Of a stretch of DNA of 64,000 nt, positions 1 through 9,740 are shown one piece after another; positions within the stretch are counted from its first letter, which is position 1, and every line of letters starts with the position of its first letter. The stretch lies in the NCBI RefSeq assembly GCF_014281965.1, contig NZ_JACFTB010000003.1, forward strand, positions 418,293 to 482,292, in the 5' to 3' direction. The position numbers were made by a program, and so were the translations under genes. Origin of the DNA: Rhodococcus sp. BP22 (GTDB lineage: Bacteria > Actinomycetota > Actinomycetes > Mycobacteriales > Mycobacteriaceae). The notes beneath the pieces are model-generated. The model had not been told where the DNA came from, ran no database searches, and saw only the letters and a program-made list of their open reading frames with translations.

Positions 1-2953
1 ATTCGCTCAGTGCGGAGTCGTAGACCATGAACTTGCCGGGATTCTCGCTGCCGATGTTGTGCAGCGGGGTGTACTCGGCGCCGGTCTTGCGGTCGATGAT
101 GACCGAGTGCCGCTGGGAGAACGTTCCGCGACGGGTGTCCTGGCCGGAGAAACGAACGTTGCGTCCCTCGTCGACGAGGCTACCGAGAGCCAGAAGCTCA
201 CCGAATGCCCAGTCGACCTTGCCTTCGTACGACATTTCGCGACGCTTTTCGAGTACCGGCTTGACGCGCGGGTGCACGCTGAAACCGTCCGGAACTTCGA
301 GATGCGCGTCACCGATGCGGTGCAGAACCGATTTGTCGACCGCCGTCGTGAGCTTGGCGGGCAACTGCTGGTCGAGTTCGACCGACTCGCTGGGCTCCGG
401 GGTGTACTTCTCGAGTTCGCGAACCTCGTTGAAGACGCGTTCGAGCTGGCCCTGGTAGTCGCGAAGCGCGTCCTCGGCCTCCTTGAGGGAGATGTCGCCA
501 CGGCCGATCAGCGATTCGGTGTAGCTCTTGCGAACGCTGCGCTTGGTGTCGATGAGGTCGTACATCGCCGGCTGGGTCATCGAAGGGTCGTCACCTTCGT
601 TGTGTCCACGCCTGCGGTAGCAGATCATGTCGATGACGACGTCCTTGTGGAACTTCTGCCGGAAGTCGACGGCGAGATGCGCAACGCGTACGCAGGCTTC
701 GGGGTCGTCTCCGTTGACGTGGAAGATCGGTGCGCCGATCATCTTCGCGACGTCGGTGCAGTACTCGGACGAGCGGGAGTGCTCAGGTGCGGTGGTGAAG
801 CCGACCTGGTTGTTGACCACGATGTGCACGGTTCCGCCGGTCCGGTAGCCACGCAGAAGCGCAAGGTTCAGCGTTTCTGCAACGACGCCCTGGCCTGCGA
901 ACGCTGCGTCGCCGTGGAGCATCAGCGGTAGAACGGAGAATCCGCCTTCGCCTGCACCCTTGTCGAGCAGATCCTGCTTGGCGCGGACGAGCCCTTCGAG
1001 GACAGGGTCGACTGCTTCGAGATGAGACGGGTTCGCGGTGAGCGAGACCTTGATGTCGTTTTCGCCGAACATCTGGATGTACGTGCCCTCGGCACCGAGG
1101 TGGTACTTCACATCGCCCGAGCCATGTGCGGCTGCGGGGTTCATGTTGCCCTCGAACTCGGTGAAGATTTTCGAGTACGGCTTACCCACGATATTGGCGA
1201 GGACGTTGAGACGACCGCGGTGCGGCATGCCGATGACGACCTCGTCGAGTGCATACTCTGCACTCTGGTCGATGACCGCATCCATCATGGGGATGACGGA
1301 TTCGGCGCCTTCGAGCGAGAAGCGCTTCTGGCCGACGTACTTCGTCTGCAGGAACGTCTCGAATGCCTCGGCTGCATTGAGCTTGCTCAATGTGTACTTC
1401 TGCTGCGCCACGGTCGGTTTGACGAGTGTCGTCTCGACGCGGTCCTGAAGCCAGGCGACCTGATCCGTCTCGAGGATGTGGGTGTATTCCACACCTACGT
1501 GGCGGCAGTAGGAGTCACGTAGGACGCTGAGTACGTCGCGAAGACGCATCTTGTCCTTGCCGTGGAATCCGCCGACCTTGAACTCGCGATCGAGGTCCCA
1601 CAGCGTGAGGTCGTGGCTGATGACATCGAGATCCGGGTGCATCCGGAACTTGTCCTTGGTGAACTGCAGCGGATCGGTGTCGGCCATCAGGTGACCGCGG
1701 TTGCGGTACGCGGCGATCAGTTCGAGAACGCGAGTGTTCTTGTCGACCGTTCCCTCGGGCAGATCCTTGCGCCAGCGAATCGGCTCGTACGGGATCTTGA
1801 GCGAGTGGAACAGTTCGTCGTAGAACTCGTCACTGATCAGCAAGTTGTGGATCGTGCGAAGGAAGTCGCCAGATTCCGCACCCTGGATGATCCGGTGGTC
1901 GTACGTCGAGGTGAGGGTCATCAGCTTGCCGACGCCCAGCTCGGCGAGGCGCTCGTCGCTCGCGCCCTGGAACTCCGCGGGGTATTCCATCGCGCCGGCA
2001 CCGATGATCGTTCCCTGGCCATTCATCAGGCGCGGAACCGAGTGCACGGTTCCGATGCCACCGGGGTTGGTCAGCGAGATCGTGACGCCTTGGAAGTCCT
2101 CGCCCGTCAGTTTGCCGTCACGCGCACGACGGACTACGTCCTCGTATGCGTTGTAGAACTGGGCGAAGGTGTGATCCTGTGTGCCCTTGATCGCGGCGAC
2201 GACGAGGGTGCGGTTGCCGTCCTTGCCGGGTAGGTCGATGGCAAGACCAAGGTTGGTCGCACTGGGTGTGACCGCGTTCGGCTTGCCGTCGATCTCGGCG
2301 AAGTGGGTGTTCATGGTCGGGAACGACTTGATTGCCTGGACGATCGCAAATCCGAGGATGTGCGTGAACGAAATCTTGCCGCCGCGTGTACGCGCGAGAT
2401 GGTTGTTGATCACCAACCGGTTGTCGACCATGAGCTTCGCCGGAATCGCGCGAACGCTGGTCGCTGTCGGGATCTGCAGAGAAGCCGTCATATTTCGCGC
2501 GACGGCTGCTGCAGCTCCGCGAAGAATTTTGTTGGTCGGTTCGCCGGCGTCGCTCGTGGACGCAGTAGCGGGCTTTGCGGCAGCAGCGGTCAAGGTTCCA
2601 CCTGCGGCTTTCGACGTCGCGGGCTTAGAGGTCGGCGCAGGCTTGACTGCGGCGGCCTTGGGCGATTCGGTTTTCACCGGTGCACTCCGGGGAGCTGGAG
2701 CGGTGCCGTTCGATCCGGAAGCACCCGTCGCGGATGCGTTGCTCTTCGAAGCAGCGGCGCTGCTGGAGGCGGGCTTCGCTGTACTGCCATTCGGGACAGA
2801 CGCAGTGTCACCTGCCGGAGCGTCCGGGTCGTAATCGGTGAGGAATTCGTGCCAGCTCGCGTCCACAGACGCTGGGTCTTCCTTGAATCGCTGGTACATC
2901 TCGTCGACCAGCCATTGGTTTTGTCCGAATTGGGTAGTAGAGCTGCTGCTCAC
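1..2953 (-). CDS. kgd: Multifunctional 2-oxoglutarate metabolism enzyme Kgd (3' end outside window)
   Basis: Thiamin-diphosphate enzyme acting on 2-oxoglutarate in the TCA cycle: decarboxylase, carboligase and E1 component of the oxoglutarate dehydrogenase complex. The GTG at 2953 opens with the short peptide typical of Kgd ([19 protein letters not shown]). An Ala/Pro/Ser/Lys-rich linker follows at about residues 45-115. Next comes an E2-type acyltransferase domain (about 125-360) ending in the catalytic-type motif [17 protein letters not shown], then the E1 domain with [14 protein letters not shown] and [15 protein letters not shown]. About 984 codons are visible; the M. tuberculosis protein has 1231 residues, so roughly 250 C-terminal residues lie beyond base 1. 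The E2-E1 fusion is the normal actinobacterial architecture. The gene follows an ABC exporter on the same strand after a gap of about 110 bp. Confidence 0.96.
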   Translation of the reverse strand, partial: MSSSSTTQFGQNQWLVDEMYQRFKEDPASVDASWHEFLTDYDPDAPAGDTASVPNGSTAKPASSSAAASKSNASATGASGSNGTAPAPRSAPVKTESPKAAAVKPAPTSKPATSKAAGGTLTAAAAKPATASTSDAGEPTNKILRGAAAAVARNMTASLQIPTATSVRAIPAKLMVDNRLVINNHLARTRGGKISFTHILGFAIVQAIKSFPTMNTHFAEIDGKPNAVTPSATNLGLAIDLPGKDGNRTLVVAAIKGTQDHTFAQFYNAYEDVVRRARDGKLTGEDFQGVTISLTNPGGIGTVHSVPRLMNGQGTIIGAGAMEYPAEFQGASDERLAELGVGKLMTLTSTYDHRIIQGAESGDFLRTIHNLLISDEFYDELFHSLKIPYEPIRWRKDLPEGTVDKNTRVLELIAAYRNRGHLMADTDPLQFTKDKFRMHPDLDVISHDLTLWDLDREFKVGGFHGKDKMRLRDVLSVLRDSYCRHVGVEYTHILETDQVAWLQDRVETTLVKPTVAQQKYTLSKLNAAEAFETFLQTKYVGQKRFSLEGAESVIPMMDAVIDQSAEYALDEVVIGMPHRGRLNVLANIVGKPYSKIFTEFEGNMNPAAAHGSGDVKYHLGAEGTYIQMFGENDIKVSLTANPSHLEAVDPVLEGLVRAKQDLLDKGAGEGGFSVLPLMLHGDAAFAGQGVVAETLNLALLRGYRTGGTVHIVVNNQVGFTTAPEHSRSSEYCTDVAKMIGAPIFHVNGDDPEACVRVAHLAVDFRQKFHKDVVIDMICYRRRGHNEGDDPSMTQPAMYDLIDTKRSVRKSYTESLIGRGDISLKEAEDALRDYQGQLERVFNEVRELEKYTPEPSESVELDQQLPAKLTTAVDKSVLHRIGDAHLEVPDGFSVHPRVKPVLEKRREMSYEGKVDWAFGELLALGSLVDEGRNVRFSGQDTRRGTFSQRHSVIIDRKTGAEYTPLHNIGSENPGKFMVYDSALSE

Positions 2954-3064
2954 GGCAGTAGTTCGCCTCGTCTCTTCTCTTCGTTCCCGATCAACGCGCG
3001 TACATAGCCAGGCTAACCCGCTCCCGGTACGTGCGAGCGCCCGGGACGGAGCTGTGATAAGTAC

Positions 3065-6000
3065 TCACGAGTAACTATCGGCTTCATTGCTGATGACTCC
3101 TCGGTCTATCGGTTTATTCCCTCCGCGTGTTTCGGCCGCATTCCACAGCTGTGTGTAGAAGCCTCCGTGAGCGCGTAATCGATCGTGTGTACCTACCTCG
3201 ACGATACGTCCGGAGTTCACGACGACGATCATGTCGGCGCGTGCCGCAGTCGCCAGCCGGTGCGCCACGACGACAGAGGTCCGCTTGCGGAGCACGGCGT
3301 CACTCGCCGTGAGAACTATGCGCTCGGTAGCCGGGTCGAGCGTGGCTGTCGCCTCGTCGAGGAGCAACAGGTCGGGGTCGACCAATTCGGCTCTGGCCAG
3401 CGCGATCAGCTGTCTTTGGCCGGCGGACAAGCCTTGTCCGCGCTCACCGACCGGCTGGTACATGCCACCGCGAAGTCCGGCGATGATGTCCAAAGCCCCG
3501 ACCGCGCGGGCGGCGGATTCGATGTCGGCACGGCTCGCATCGGGGCGTCCGAAGGCGATGTTGCTTGCTACATCGCCGGTGAAAAGGTGCGCTTCCTGCG
3601 GTACGACTCCGAGTCGGCGACGGTATTCGGAGAGTCGGTATCGACGCAGATCGGTGCCTCCCACACGAACCGAACCTGACGTCGGATCGTAGAAACGGGC
3701 GAGCAATTTGATGACCGTCGACTTGCCGGCGCCGGTTTGGCCGACGAGTGCAACTGTGGTTCCCAGGGGGATTGTGAGATTGACCTCAGTGAGTGCATCG
3801 GTCTCGGCGCCTGCGTAGCGAAAGCTCACATTGTCGAGATGAATATCGCTGCGCAACTGACCGCCCTCGATCGGGACGGTGTCGGTGTCCGAGCCGGCCT
3901 CGATGGAACTCGGCGTTCGCAACAGGTCGCCGATCCGGCTCACACCCACACTGGCCTGTTGGTAACCGTCGAAAACCTGGGACAGCTGCTGGATCGGTCC
4001 GAAGAGGAGACCGAGGTAGAGCACGAACGCGACGAATGTGCCTGCCGAAGTCGAACCGGTCGCGACCTGATGAGCCCCGACGAAGACGACGAAGGCCAAT
4101 GCCACGTCCGAGAGCAGAGTGATGAAAGGGAAGAACACCGAGATCGCGCGCTGAGAGCGCATCCGGCTCCGACGGTATCGATCGGCACGTTCGGCGAACT
4201 GCAGTGCGGCGAACTCTTCGCGACGATATGCCTGTGCGGACCGAAGCCCGGCTACGTTTTCCTGGAAGTCGGCGTTGACGGTCGAGATTCGCTCGCGGGA
4301 TTGGGAGTACGCGACGGCGGAGACCTTGCGGAAGATGATCGTCGCGAGTATCAGCGGTGGGACTACAGCGAGTGCGACGAGTCCAAGTGTCAGATCGGTG
4401 ACCAGGAGTGCGGCAGCGATGCCGATCACGGTGAGCAGTGAGACGACGGCGGTGGATGCACCGGTCTGGATGAACGACGACAGTGCGTCCACGTCGGTCG
4501 TCATCCGAGTCATGATGCGGCCGGAGAGTTCGCGTTCGTAGTAGTCCAAGCCGAGTCTCTGGATGTGCGCGTAGCTCTTGACACGTAAACCGAACAGGAC
4601 TCGTTCTCCGGCCCGTGCGGTGATCATGGTGGTCGCGGCGATGACGAACCATCCCACTGCTGCAAGTACGACGCCGAGTGCGCTCGCGGCCCACAGTGCA
4701 CCCGCATTCCCACTGCTTACTCCGTCGTCGACGGCGAAACGCACGATCGACGGAAAAGCAATCGCCGACAATGAGTCGAGCGCCAGCAACACCACGACCG
4801 TGGCAAGTAGGAGTCGGACGGGCTTCAGTAGACGTGAGAGTCGAAATTGTGGGTCCGCGGCTCGTATCTCCGCATCGGAGGCATGCGGATCCTCGGTTGC
4901 CGGTGGTAACGCATCGACTGCAGCTTGCAGTTGCGGCGTCGATGCGACATGGCCGAGTGAGCCCGAAGTCGGTCCGCCCCTGCCCGCGGGTGGCGTGGAG
5001 GTGAGCGTGCGGCGGGAGGCTGAATCGACCGACTTTTCGAGTTCGGGCCACAGCATCGCCTCGGTCGGCGCGGCACTTCGTTCGCTGGTGGGTATGTCTC
5101 GAGGTCCTTCTCCGTCTGCGAGCAGCAGGCGGAACAGTGGGCAGCGCTCGTCCAATTCGGCGACCGTCCCGGAATCGATGATGCGGCCGTCGTCGAGTAC
5201 TGCCACGCGGTCTGCCAGGGTCAGTGTCGAGCGTCGATGCGCGAGTATCAGGGTTGTTCTCTCACGCCCAGCGCGAAGCGCATCGAATATTGCTGCCTCG
5301 GTGGTTGCGTCGACTGCCGAAGTCGCATCGTCCAGGACGAGGATCCGCGGATCGGTCAGGAGTGCTCTGGCCAGTGCGATCCGTTGCCGCTGCCCACCGG
5401 ACAGGGTGAGGCCGCGTTCGCCGACGACCGAGTCGTACCCGTCTGGCAAGGCATCGATGAACGAGGCTGCTTCGGCCAGAGTTGCCGCGCGAGTGATGTC
5501 CTCGGCAGTGGCGTCGGGTCGGCCGAGGGCGATATTCGCGGCAATGGTGTCCGAGAACAGAAACGGTTCGTCGAAGACGAGACCGACGGCGCCGCGGAGT
5601 TGCTCGGCGCTGATGTCGGCGACGTCGAATCTCCTCCCGTGCGACGTCAACGCAACCGAGCCGATTCGGGGGCTGTAGAAGCGCGGGAGCAGTAGCGACA
5701 GTGCGGTCTTTCCTGAGCCTGCGTGCCCGACTATCGCGACGCTTTCCCCTGGCGCGACCGTGAGATCGAAGTATCGAAGCACGTCGCGTTCTTCCTCGAA
5801 GCCGAAGGTCACTGCGGAGAGGTCCACTCCCAGTGGCCCGTCGGGGAGGTGGGTGGGGTGCTCGGGCTCGGGGACCGAAGGCTCGGTGTCGATGACCTCG
5901 TAGACGCGCTCGACGGCGGCTCGGGAGAGTTGCGCCATGATTATGACCGAGGACAGCGTGCGGGTTACCGCCGACAGCGTTGCCACGTACGTCGCGAAGG

Positions 6001-6865
6001 CGAGGAAGGTGCCGATAGTGATGTGGTCGGTCATGGCGAGGTAGCCGCCGAGTGCGATGACACCGACGAGTCCCAGTTGGGGGATTGCCGCCATCGACGG
6101 AGTGAATCGGGAGTTGATTCTGGCCGAGCGCATTCGTTCGGCGAAGAGTGTGCGGCTCAGGTTCTCGAGCAGGTCGACCGCTCGGGCTTCCTGCCCGAAA
6201 CCTTTGACGACGCGCACTCCGGTCACGGTTTCCTCGACGTGCTGGGCAAGGTCGCCCGCTCGTTGTTGCGCCGACCATGTTGCCGCATACAGCGTGGGCC
6301 GAATGCGATGAACGACGATCGATACTGCAGGAACGATCAACAGTGCGACGGCGGTCAACAGTGGCGACAGATAGGCCATCACGACCAGGGCGAGGACGAA
6401 CTGCAGCAATGCCCCGGCCGACAACGGCATCATCGCCAGCAACCCCTGAACGAGTTGCAGATCGGTGATGGTCCGCGAGACGACCTGCCCGGTTCTGATG
6501 TCGTCCTGTCGTCGACCGTCCAGGCGTTGCAGTGACGCGAGTAGACCGAGCCTCAGATCGTGTTGGACGTCGATCGACAGTCGGCCGGCCAGGAATCGTC
6601 GACCGAACTGGCAGCCGAACCGAACTACGCCGAGTGCACCGATCGCTATGGCGATGGCGCCGATTGTGCTGCCCTCGCCTGCACTTGCGCCGTCGATCGC
6701 GATGCGGGTGAGCAACGGGAACGAGATATCGATCACGGCGGCAATCATGGTGACGGCCAACGCACCCGCGGCTGTCCGGCGGTGAATCCAGCATTGAGCA
6801 CCGAGACGGCGGATCCAGCCAGGGGATCCGGTCACCGATTGGTGGGCACTACCGATAGTCGACAT
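3065..6865 (-). CDS. Fused ABC exporter, two TMD-NBD halves in one chain
   Basis: A 1266-residue type-I (B-family) ABC exporter made of two tandem TMD-NBD halves, resembling mycobacterial Rv0194; probable export of a drug or lipid-like substrate, actual substrate unknown. Half 1 has six-helix membrane segments at about 25-310, Walker A GHAGSGKT, signature LSGGQRQR and Walker B ILVLDDATSAVD. Half 2 has membrane segments at about 690-960, Walker A GQTGAGKS, signature LSAGQRQ and Walker B LLLLDEATATLD. The Asp replacing the catalytic Glu in NBD1 and the altered signature in NBD2 fall on the same composite site, so one ATP site is degenerate, as in heterodimeric exporters. A GTG lies directly before the ATG chosen at 6865; neither has a strong ribosome binding site. 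Confidence 0.9.
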   Translation of the reverse strand: MSTIGSAHQSVTGSPGWIRRLGAQCWIHRRTAAGALAVTMIAAVIDISFPLLTRIAIDGASAGEGSTIGAIAIAIGALGVVRFGCQFGRRFLAGRLSIDVQHDLRLGLLASLQRLDGRRQDDIRTGQVVSRTITDLQLVQGLLAMMPLSAGALLQFVLALVVMAYLSPLLTAVALLIVPAVSIVVHRIRPTLYAATWSAQQRAGDLAQHVEETVTGVRVVKGFGQEARAVDLLENLSRTLFAERMRSARINSRFTPSMAAIPQLGLVGVIALGGYLAMTDHITIGTFLAFATYVATLSAVTRTLSSVIIMAQLSRAAVERVYEVIDTEPSVPEPEHPTHLPDGPLGVDLSAVTFGFEEERDVLRYFDLTVAPGESVAIVGHAGSGKTALSLLLPRFYSPRIGSVALTSHGRRFDVADISAEQLRGAVGLVFDEPFLFSDTIAANIALGRPDATAEDITRAATLAEAASFIDALPDGYDSVVGERGLTLSGGQRQRIALARALLTDPRILVLDDATSAVDATTEAAIFDALRAGRERTTLILAHRRSTLTLADRVAVLDDGRIIDSGTVAELDERCPLFRLLLADGEGPRDIPTSERSAAPTEAMLWPELEKSVDSASRRTLTSTPPAGRGGPTSGSLGHVASTPQLQAAVDALPPATEDPHASDAEIRAADPQFRLSRLLKPVRLLLATVVVLLALDSLSAIAFPSIVRFAVDDGVSSGNAGALWAASALGVVLAAVGWFVIAATTMITARAGERVLFGLRVKSYAHIQRLGLDYYERELSGRIMTRMTTDVDALSSFIQTGASTAVVSLLTVIGIAAALLVTDLTLGLVALAVVPPLILATIIFRKVSAVAYSQSRERISTVNADFQENVAGLRSAQAYRREEFAALQFAERADRYRRSRMRSQRAISVFFPFITLLSDVALAFVVFVGAHQVATGSTSAGTFVAFVLYLGLLFGPIQQLSQVFDGYQQASVGVSRIGDLLRTPSSIEAGSDTDTVPIEGGQLRSDIHLDNVSFRYAGAETDALTEVNLTIPLGTTVALVGQTGAGKSTVIKLLARFYDPTSGSVRVGGTDLRRYRLSEYRRRLGVVPQEAHLFTGDVASNIAFGRPDASRADIESAARAVGALDIIAGLRGGMYQPVGERGQGLSAGQRQLIALARAELVDPDLLLLDEATATLDPATERIVLTASDAVLRKRTSVVVAHRLATAARADMIVVVNSGRIVEVGTHDRLRAHGGFYTQLWNAAETRGGNKPIDRGVISNEADSYS

Positions 6866-6901
6866 CACGATCGAAGGTAGACCGTGCTACCGACACCCTC
6901 C

Positions 6902-7663
6902 TCAGCTGATGTCGCGTTCCCTGGTCCGCAGCCAGCCGGCACCCGCAACGGCGAGCCCCCACACCAGTAGGCCGAACGGCGCCACCGGCCAGGGCATGAA
7001 GAATTCGCTATCGATCTCGCCCACTCCGACCGTCGCAAGAGTGAGCGCCGATGGGGTCACCACCGAGATGTTGCCCAGGCCGATACCCGACACTATCGAG
7101 GTCGCAACGAGTTCGCCGATCGGATACCACGCGACGATGATGATCGCGGGCCAGGTCGGGGAGCCCATCAGTAGTCCGAGACCGGCCCCGATCAAGGACC
7201 AGACGACGACGGCGAACAACCCCATGGCAAGCATGCCGATCACCGCGCCTGACAGCACGAAAGGTTCACTCGAGAACAGCAACAGGCACACCAGGCTGAC
7301 GATCTCGACCAGAAGGCCGTATCCGAGTGCGAACAGAGCGGTGACACCCAGCTTGGCGGCGATGACGCGGTCACGACTCGTCGAGGTCAGAAATGATGTG
7401 GTGATCGTGTCGTACCGGAATTCGGTGCCACCGTTCACCGCTCCGAACACCGCGACGAACATCATCGTGAACCCGAGGGCGACGTAGAGCCCCACGATTC
7501 CGAAGCCGCCCGACAATTCGAACTCGTAGTCGGAGGTGGAATTGGCTATCGACGCGGCGATCGCGCTGGCGCAGATCCCGACGAACACCGGTGGTATGGC
7601 CAGCGCCCACCAGAATTTGAGGGTTGTCACCTTGCGTATCTCGGAGGTGATCAACGTAGTCAT
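6902..7663 (-). CDS. ABC-2 type transporter permease
   Basis: A 253-residue membrane protein that I read as the permease partner of the ATPase encoded just upstream. It starts MTTLITSEIRKVTTLKFWW, the usual opening of ABC-2 permeases: an amphipathic start followed by the first helix. About six hydrophobic segments follow, with the conserved-looking stretch GGTEFRYDTITTSFLTS between helices 2 and 3. Its ATG overlaps the ATPase stop by four bases (7660-7663, ATGA), so the two are translationally coupled. No substrate can be read from the sequence; related pairs export antibiotics, peptides or lipids. The gene ends 37 bp before the start of the large ABC exporter. Confidence 0.87.
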   Translation of the reverse strand: MTTLITSEIRKVTTLKFWWALAIPPVFVGICASAIAASIANSTSDYEFELSGGFGIVGLYVALGFTMMFVAVFGAVNGGTEFRYDTITTSFLTSTSRDRVIAAKLGVTALFALGYGLLVEIVSLVCLLLFSSEPFVLSGAVIGMLAMGLFAVVVWSLIGAGLGLLMGSPTWPAIIIVAWYPIGELVATSIVSGIGLGNISVVTPSALTLATVGVGEIDSEFFMPWPVAPFGLLVWGLAVAGAGWLRTRERDIS

Positions 7664-8763
7664 CGTCGACCCCCGTCCCAGGGAGACGGGCCGGCGTCCG
7701 GTGCCCCGTGTTGCTGTTGCGGGCCATAACCGAGGGGAGGAGCGTAACCAGGGGGCTGTGGATGACCTGCGGGCTGGGGATAACCAGGAGGAGGTCCGTA
7801 CCCAGACATTCCGATACTGCCCGCGGGCGTCGCGGTGTACTGCCCGGCAGTCATCGAAAGAAATACTTGTTCGAGGTCCACGTGCTCGTAAGAAGCACCG
7901 AAGACGGTCAACCCGGACTCCGACGCTATGCGCGTGACGGTGTCCGTATCGCTACCGGCGACGCCGAGCCGTCCGTCGGGAAGTAGTTGTGCGTTCGTGA
8001 TTCCGTTGGATGCAAGTGCCAGGGCAAGAGCCGCCGGATCCGACACGGCAACGAGCGTTCGGCTCGGCCGCGAGGCACGAAGCTGATCGATCCCACCCTG
8101 ATACATCAAGGCACCGCCGCTGATGATCACCAGATTGTCGACCGTCGCCTCGACCTCGCGGAGTAGGTGGCTGGAGATGAGTACGGTCCTTCCCCCTGCC
8201 GCGTAGGACTTCAGAAAGTCGCGGAGCCAGGCGATTCCCTCGGGGTCGAGCCCGTTGGCAGGCTCGTCGAGCACCAGAATCTCGGGATCGCCCAGGAGCG
8301 CCGTCGCCAAGGCGAGTCGCTGACGCATTCCGAGGGAGAATCCGCCGACCTGACGGTTGGTCGCGTCCGCGAGGCCGACGAGTCGGAGAACGTCGTCGGC
8401 GCGGCTGTCGGGCACACCGATCGACGCGGTGAAGATGCGAAGGTGGCCGGCCGCGGTGCGCTTGGGATGCAGACTGCGTGAATCGAGTACGGCACCGACG
8501 GCGCGAGCCGGGTGGCGCAGGGCAGAAAAGGGTGCACCGGCCACCAGGCCGACCCCGGCGCTCGGTTTCGCCAGGCCGAGCAGCATCCGCAGCGTCGTGG
8601 TCTTACCGGATCCGTTGGGGCCGAGAAATCCTGTGATGGATCCGCGTGGGACTACGAAGCTGAGGTCGGACACTGCGCGAATCGAGCCGAAGATCTTGGT
8701 GAGACCTTGCGCTTGCAGTGCGTGGACAGCGAAGCCGTTCGCCCCTGCGTAGCCGCCTGTCAT
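7660..8763 (-). CDS. ABC transporter ATP-binding protein with Pro/Gly/Tyr-rich tail
   Basis: A 367-residue ATPase of the drug or bacitracin-efflux type (CcmA/BcrA-like). Walker A is GPNGSGKTTT near residue 45, the signature region FSLGMRQRLALA, Walker B EILVLDEPANGLDPEG, and the switch His is in ISSHLL. The last 50 or so residues are a low-complexity tail of Pro, Gly, Tyr, Gln and His in a repeating GYGPPPGYPQP-like pattern, unusual for an ABC ATPase and probably disordered. It overlaps the downstream permease gene by four bases, forming a two-gene transporter operon. The ATG at 8763 is followed by a short lead-in before the first strand of the nucleotide-binding domain. Confidence 0.9.
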   Translation of the reverse strand: MTGGYAGANGFAVHALQAQGLTKIFGSIRAVSDLSFVVPRGSITGFLGPNGSGKTTTLRMLLGLAKPSAGVGLVAGAPFSALRHPARAVGAVLDSRSLHPKRTAAGHLRIFTASIGVPDSRADDVLRLVGLADATNRQVGGFSLGMRQRLALATALLGDPEILVLDEPANGLDPEGIAWLRDFLKSYAAGGRTVLISSHLLREVEATVDNLVIISGGALMYQGGIDQLRASRPSRTLVAVSDPAALALALASNGITNAQLLPDGRLGVAGSDTDTVTRIASESGLTVFGASYEHVDLEQVFLSMTAGQYTATPAGSIGMSGYGPPPGYPQPAGHPQPPGYAPPLGYGPQQQHGAPDAGPSPWDGGRR

Positions 8764-8798
8764 GGATTCGATTCCCCCGGATCGTCGTACGTGAGCTA

Positions 8799-8827
8799 CC
8801 GGGGTCGAGTGAACTTCCCGACCCCGG
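8799..8827. terminator. Hairpin downstream of the LLM oxidoreductase gene
   Basis: Perfect 9-bp inverted repeat, CCGGGGTCG (8799-8807) and CGACCCCGG (8819-8827), with an 11-base loop. It lies 27 bp past the stop of the minus-strand oxidoreductase and just upstream of the ABC ATPase start. There is no T-tract, as is common for actinobacterial terminators. It could also act in the 5' leader of the ABC operon. Confidence 0.55.
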
Positions 8828-8853
8828 GTTCAGGCTACGACGTTCGCGGTTGC

Positions 8854-9696
8854 TCAGAGAAACGCGGCAGCAACTTCGCGATATACCGTGGACGGATCTG
8901 CCTGGTCCGGCAACGCATGCACGATGACGTGGGAGGCACCGGCGTCGATGTGTTGGCCGAGTCGCTGGGCGATCGCGGCCGCATCTCCATGGGCGACAAG
9001 GGCATCGATCAACCGGTCGCTGCCGCCGTCGCCGATCTCCTCTTTGGAGTATCCGAGGCGCTCGAGGTTGTTGGTGTAGTTCCGTAGGTGCAGGTACGGA
9101 TTGTTCACCGGTGGCCGCCCGATGGCTCGGGCCTTTTCCGGATCGGTGTCGAGGACGACCTTGTGCTCGGGGGCGAGGACTTTGTCCGGTCCCAGAATCG
9201 CCCGAGCCTCAGCTGTATGTTCGGGAGTCGTCAGATAGGGGTGGGCTCCTGCGGTGCGGTCTGCGGACAGCTTCAACACCTTCGGTCCCAATGCTGCGAG
9301 TACCCGACGCCCGATGGGGACCCCGCCCTCGTCGAGGGCATCGAGATAGTCGACCAGAGCCTCGTACGGCTTCTGGTATTCCTGAGTTGCCTCCGGGTGC
9401 CCCGCGCCGATACCGAGCAGGAATCGTCCGGGGTGTTTCTTCTCGATGCGGTGGAACGATTCGGCGACCTCCGGTGCAGCTGCAGACCAGATATTGACGA
9501 TTCCGGTCGCCACGACGATCGACTCGGTTGCATCGAGAACCTCCTCGGCCGAGGCGAGATCCGCAGGCGGGGAGCCGCCGAGCCAGATGGCGCCGTAGCC
9601 GGCTCCTTCGATCGTGTGGGCCAACTCGGGTGAGATCCCCGAATAGTGACGCCAGATGCCGATCGTGCCGAGCTCAGGTGTAGCGGTGTTGGTCAT
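8854..9696 (-). CDS. LLM-class, probably F420-dependent oxidoreductase
   Basis: A 280-residue member of the luciferase-like monooxygenase fold, close to the actinobacterial MSMEG_4141-type F420-dependent group. Visible marks are the N-terminal strand GTIGIWRHYSGIS, the early helix-strand AHTIEGAGYGAIWLGGSPP, the barrel motif RFLLGIGAGHPE and a C-terminal region consistent with a TIM barrel. Cofactor F420 is inferred from family membership; the substrate is unknown. The start is either the ATG at 9696 or an in-frame ATG at 9702. Both sit within a perfect 17-bp-arm hairpin (9680-9717), and no ribosome binding site outside it is obvious. The gene follows an EcsC-like gene on the same strand with a 44-bp gap. 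Confidence 0.85.
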   Translation of the reverse strand: MTNTATPELGTIGIWRHYSGISPELAHTIEGAGYGAIWLGGSPPADLASAEEVLDATESIVVATGIVNIWSAAAPEVAESFHRIEKKHPGRFLLGIGAGHPEATQEYQKPYEALVDYLDALDEGGVPIGRRVLAALGPKVLKLSADRTAGAHPYLTTPEHTAEARAILGPDKVLAPEHKVVLDTDPEKARAIGRPPVNNPYLHLRNYTNNLERLGYSKEEIGDGGSDRLIDALVAHGDAAAIAQRLGQHIDAGASHVIVHALPDQADPSTVYREVAAAFL

Positions 9697-9717
9697 GTTC
9701 ATGACCAACACCGCTAC
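9680..9717 (-). promoter_or_regulatory. Perfect 17-bp inverted repeat enclosing a start codon
   Basis: Bases 9680-9696 (GTAGCGGTGTTGGTCAT) and 9701-9717 are exact reverse complements with the 4-base loop GTTC. On the minus-strand transcript this is a 17-bp stem whose 3' arm begins with the AUG of the downstream oxidoreductase; a second in-frame AUG straddles the loop. It could be the terminator of the upstream EcsC-like gene, an operator, or a structure hiding the translation start. The sequence alone does not decide. Confidence 0.75.
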
Positions 9718-9740
9718 GTACGGCGGTAATTCCTGCGGAC

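Noticed and set aside
5262..6794. 510-codon minus-strand frame inside the ABC exporter
   Set aside because: Arg-rich alternative frame of the exporter gene, lacking any domain signature.
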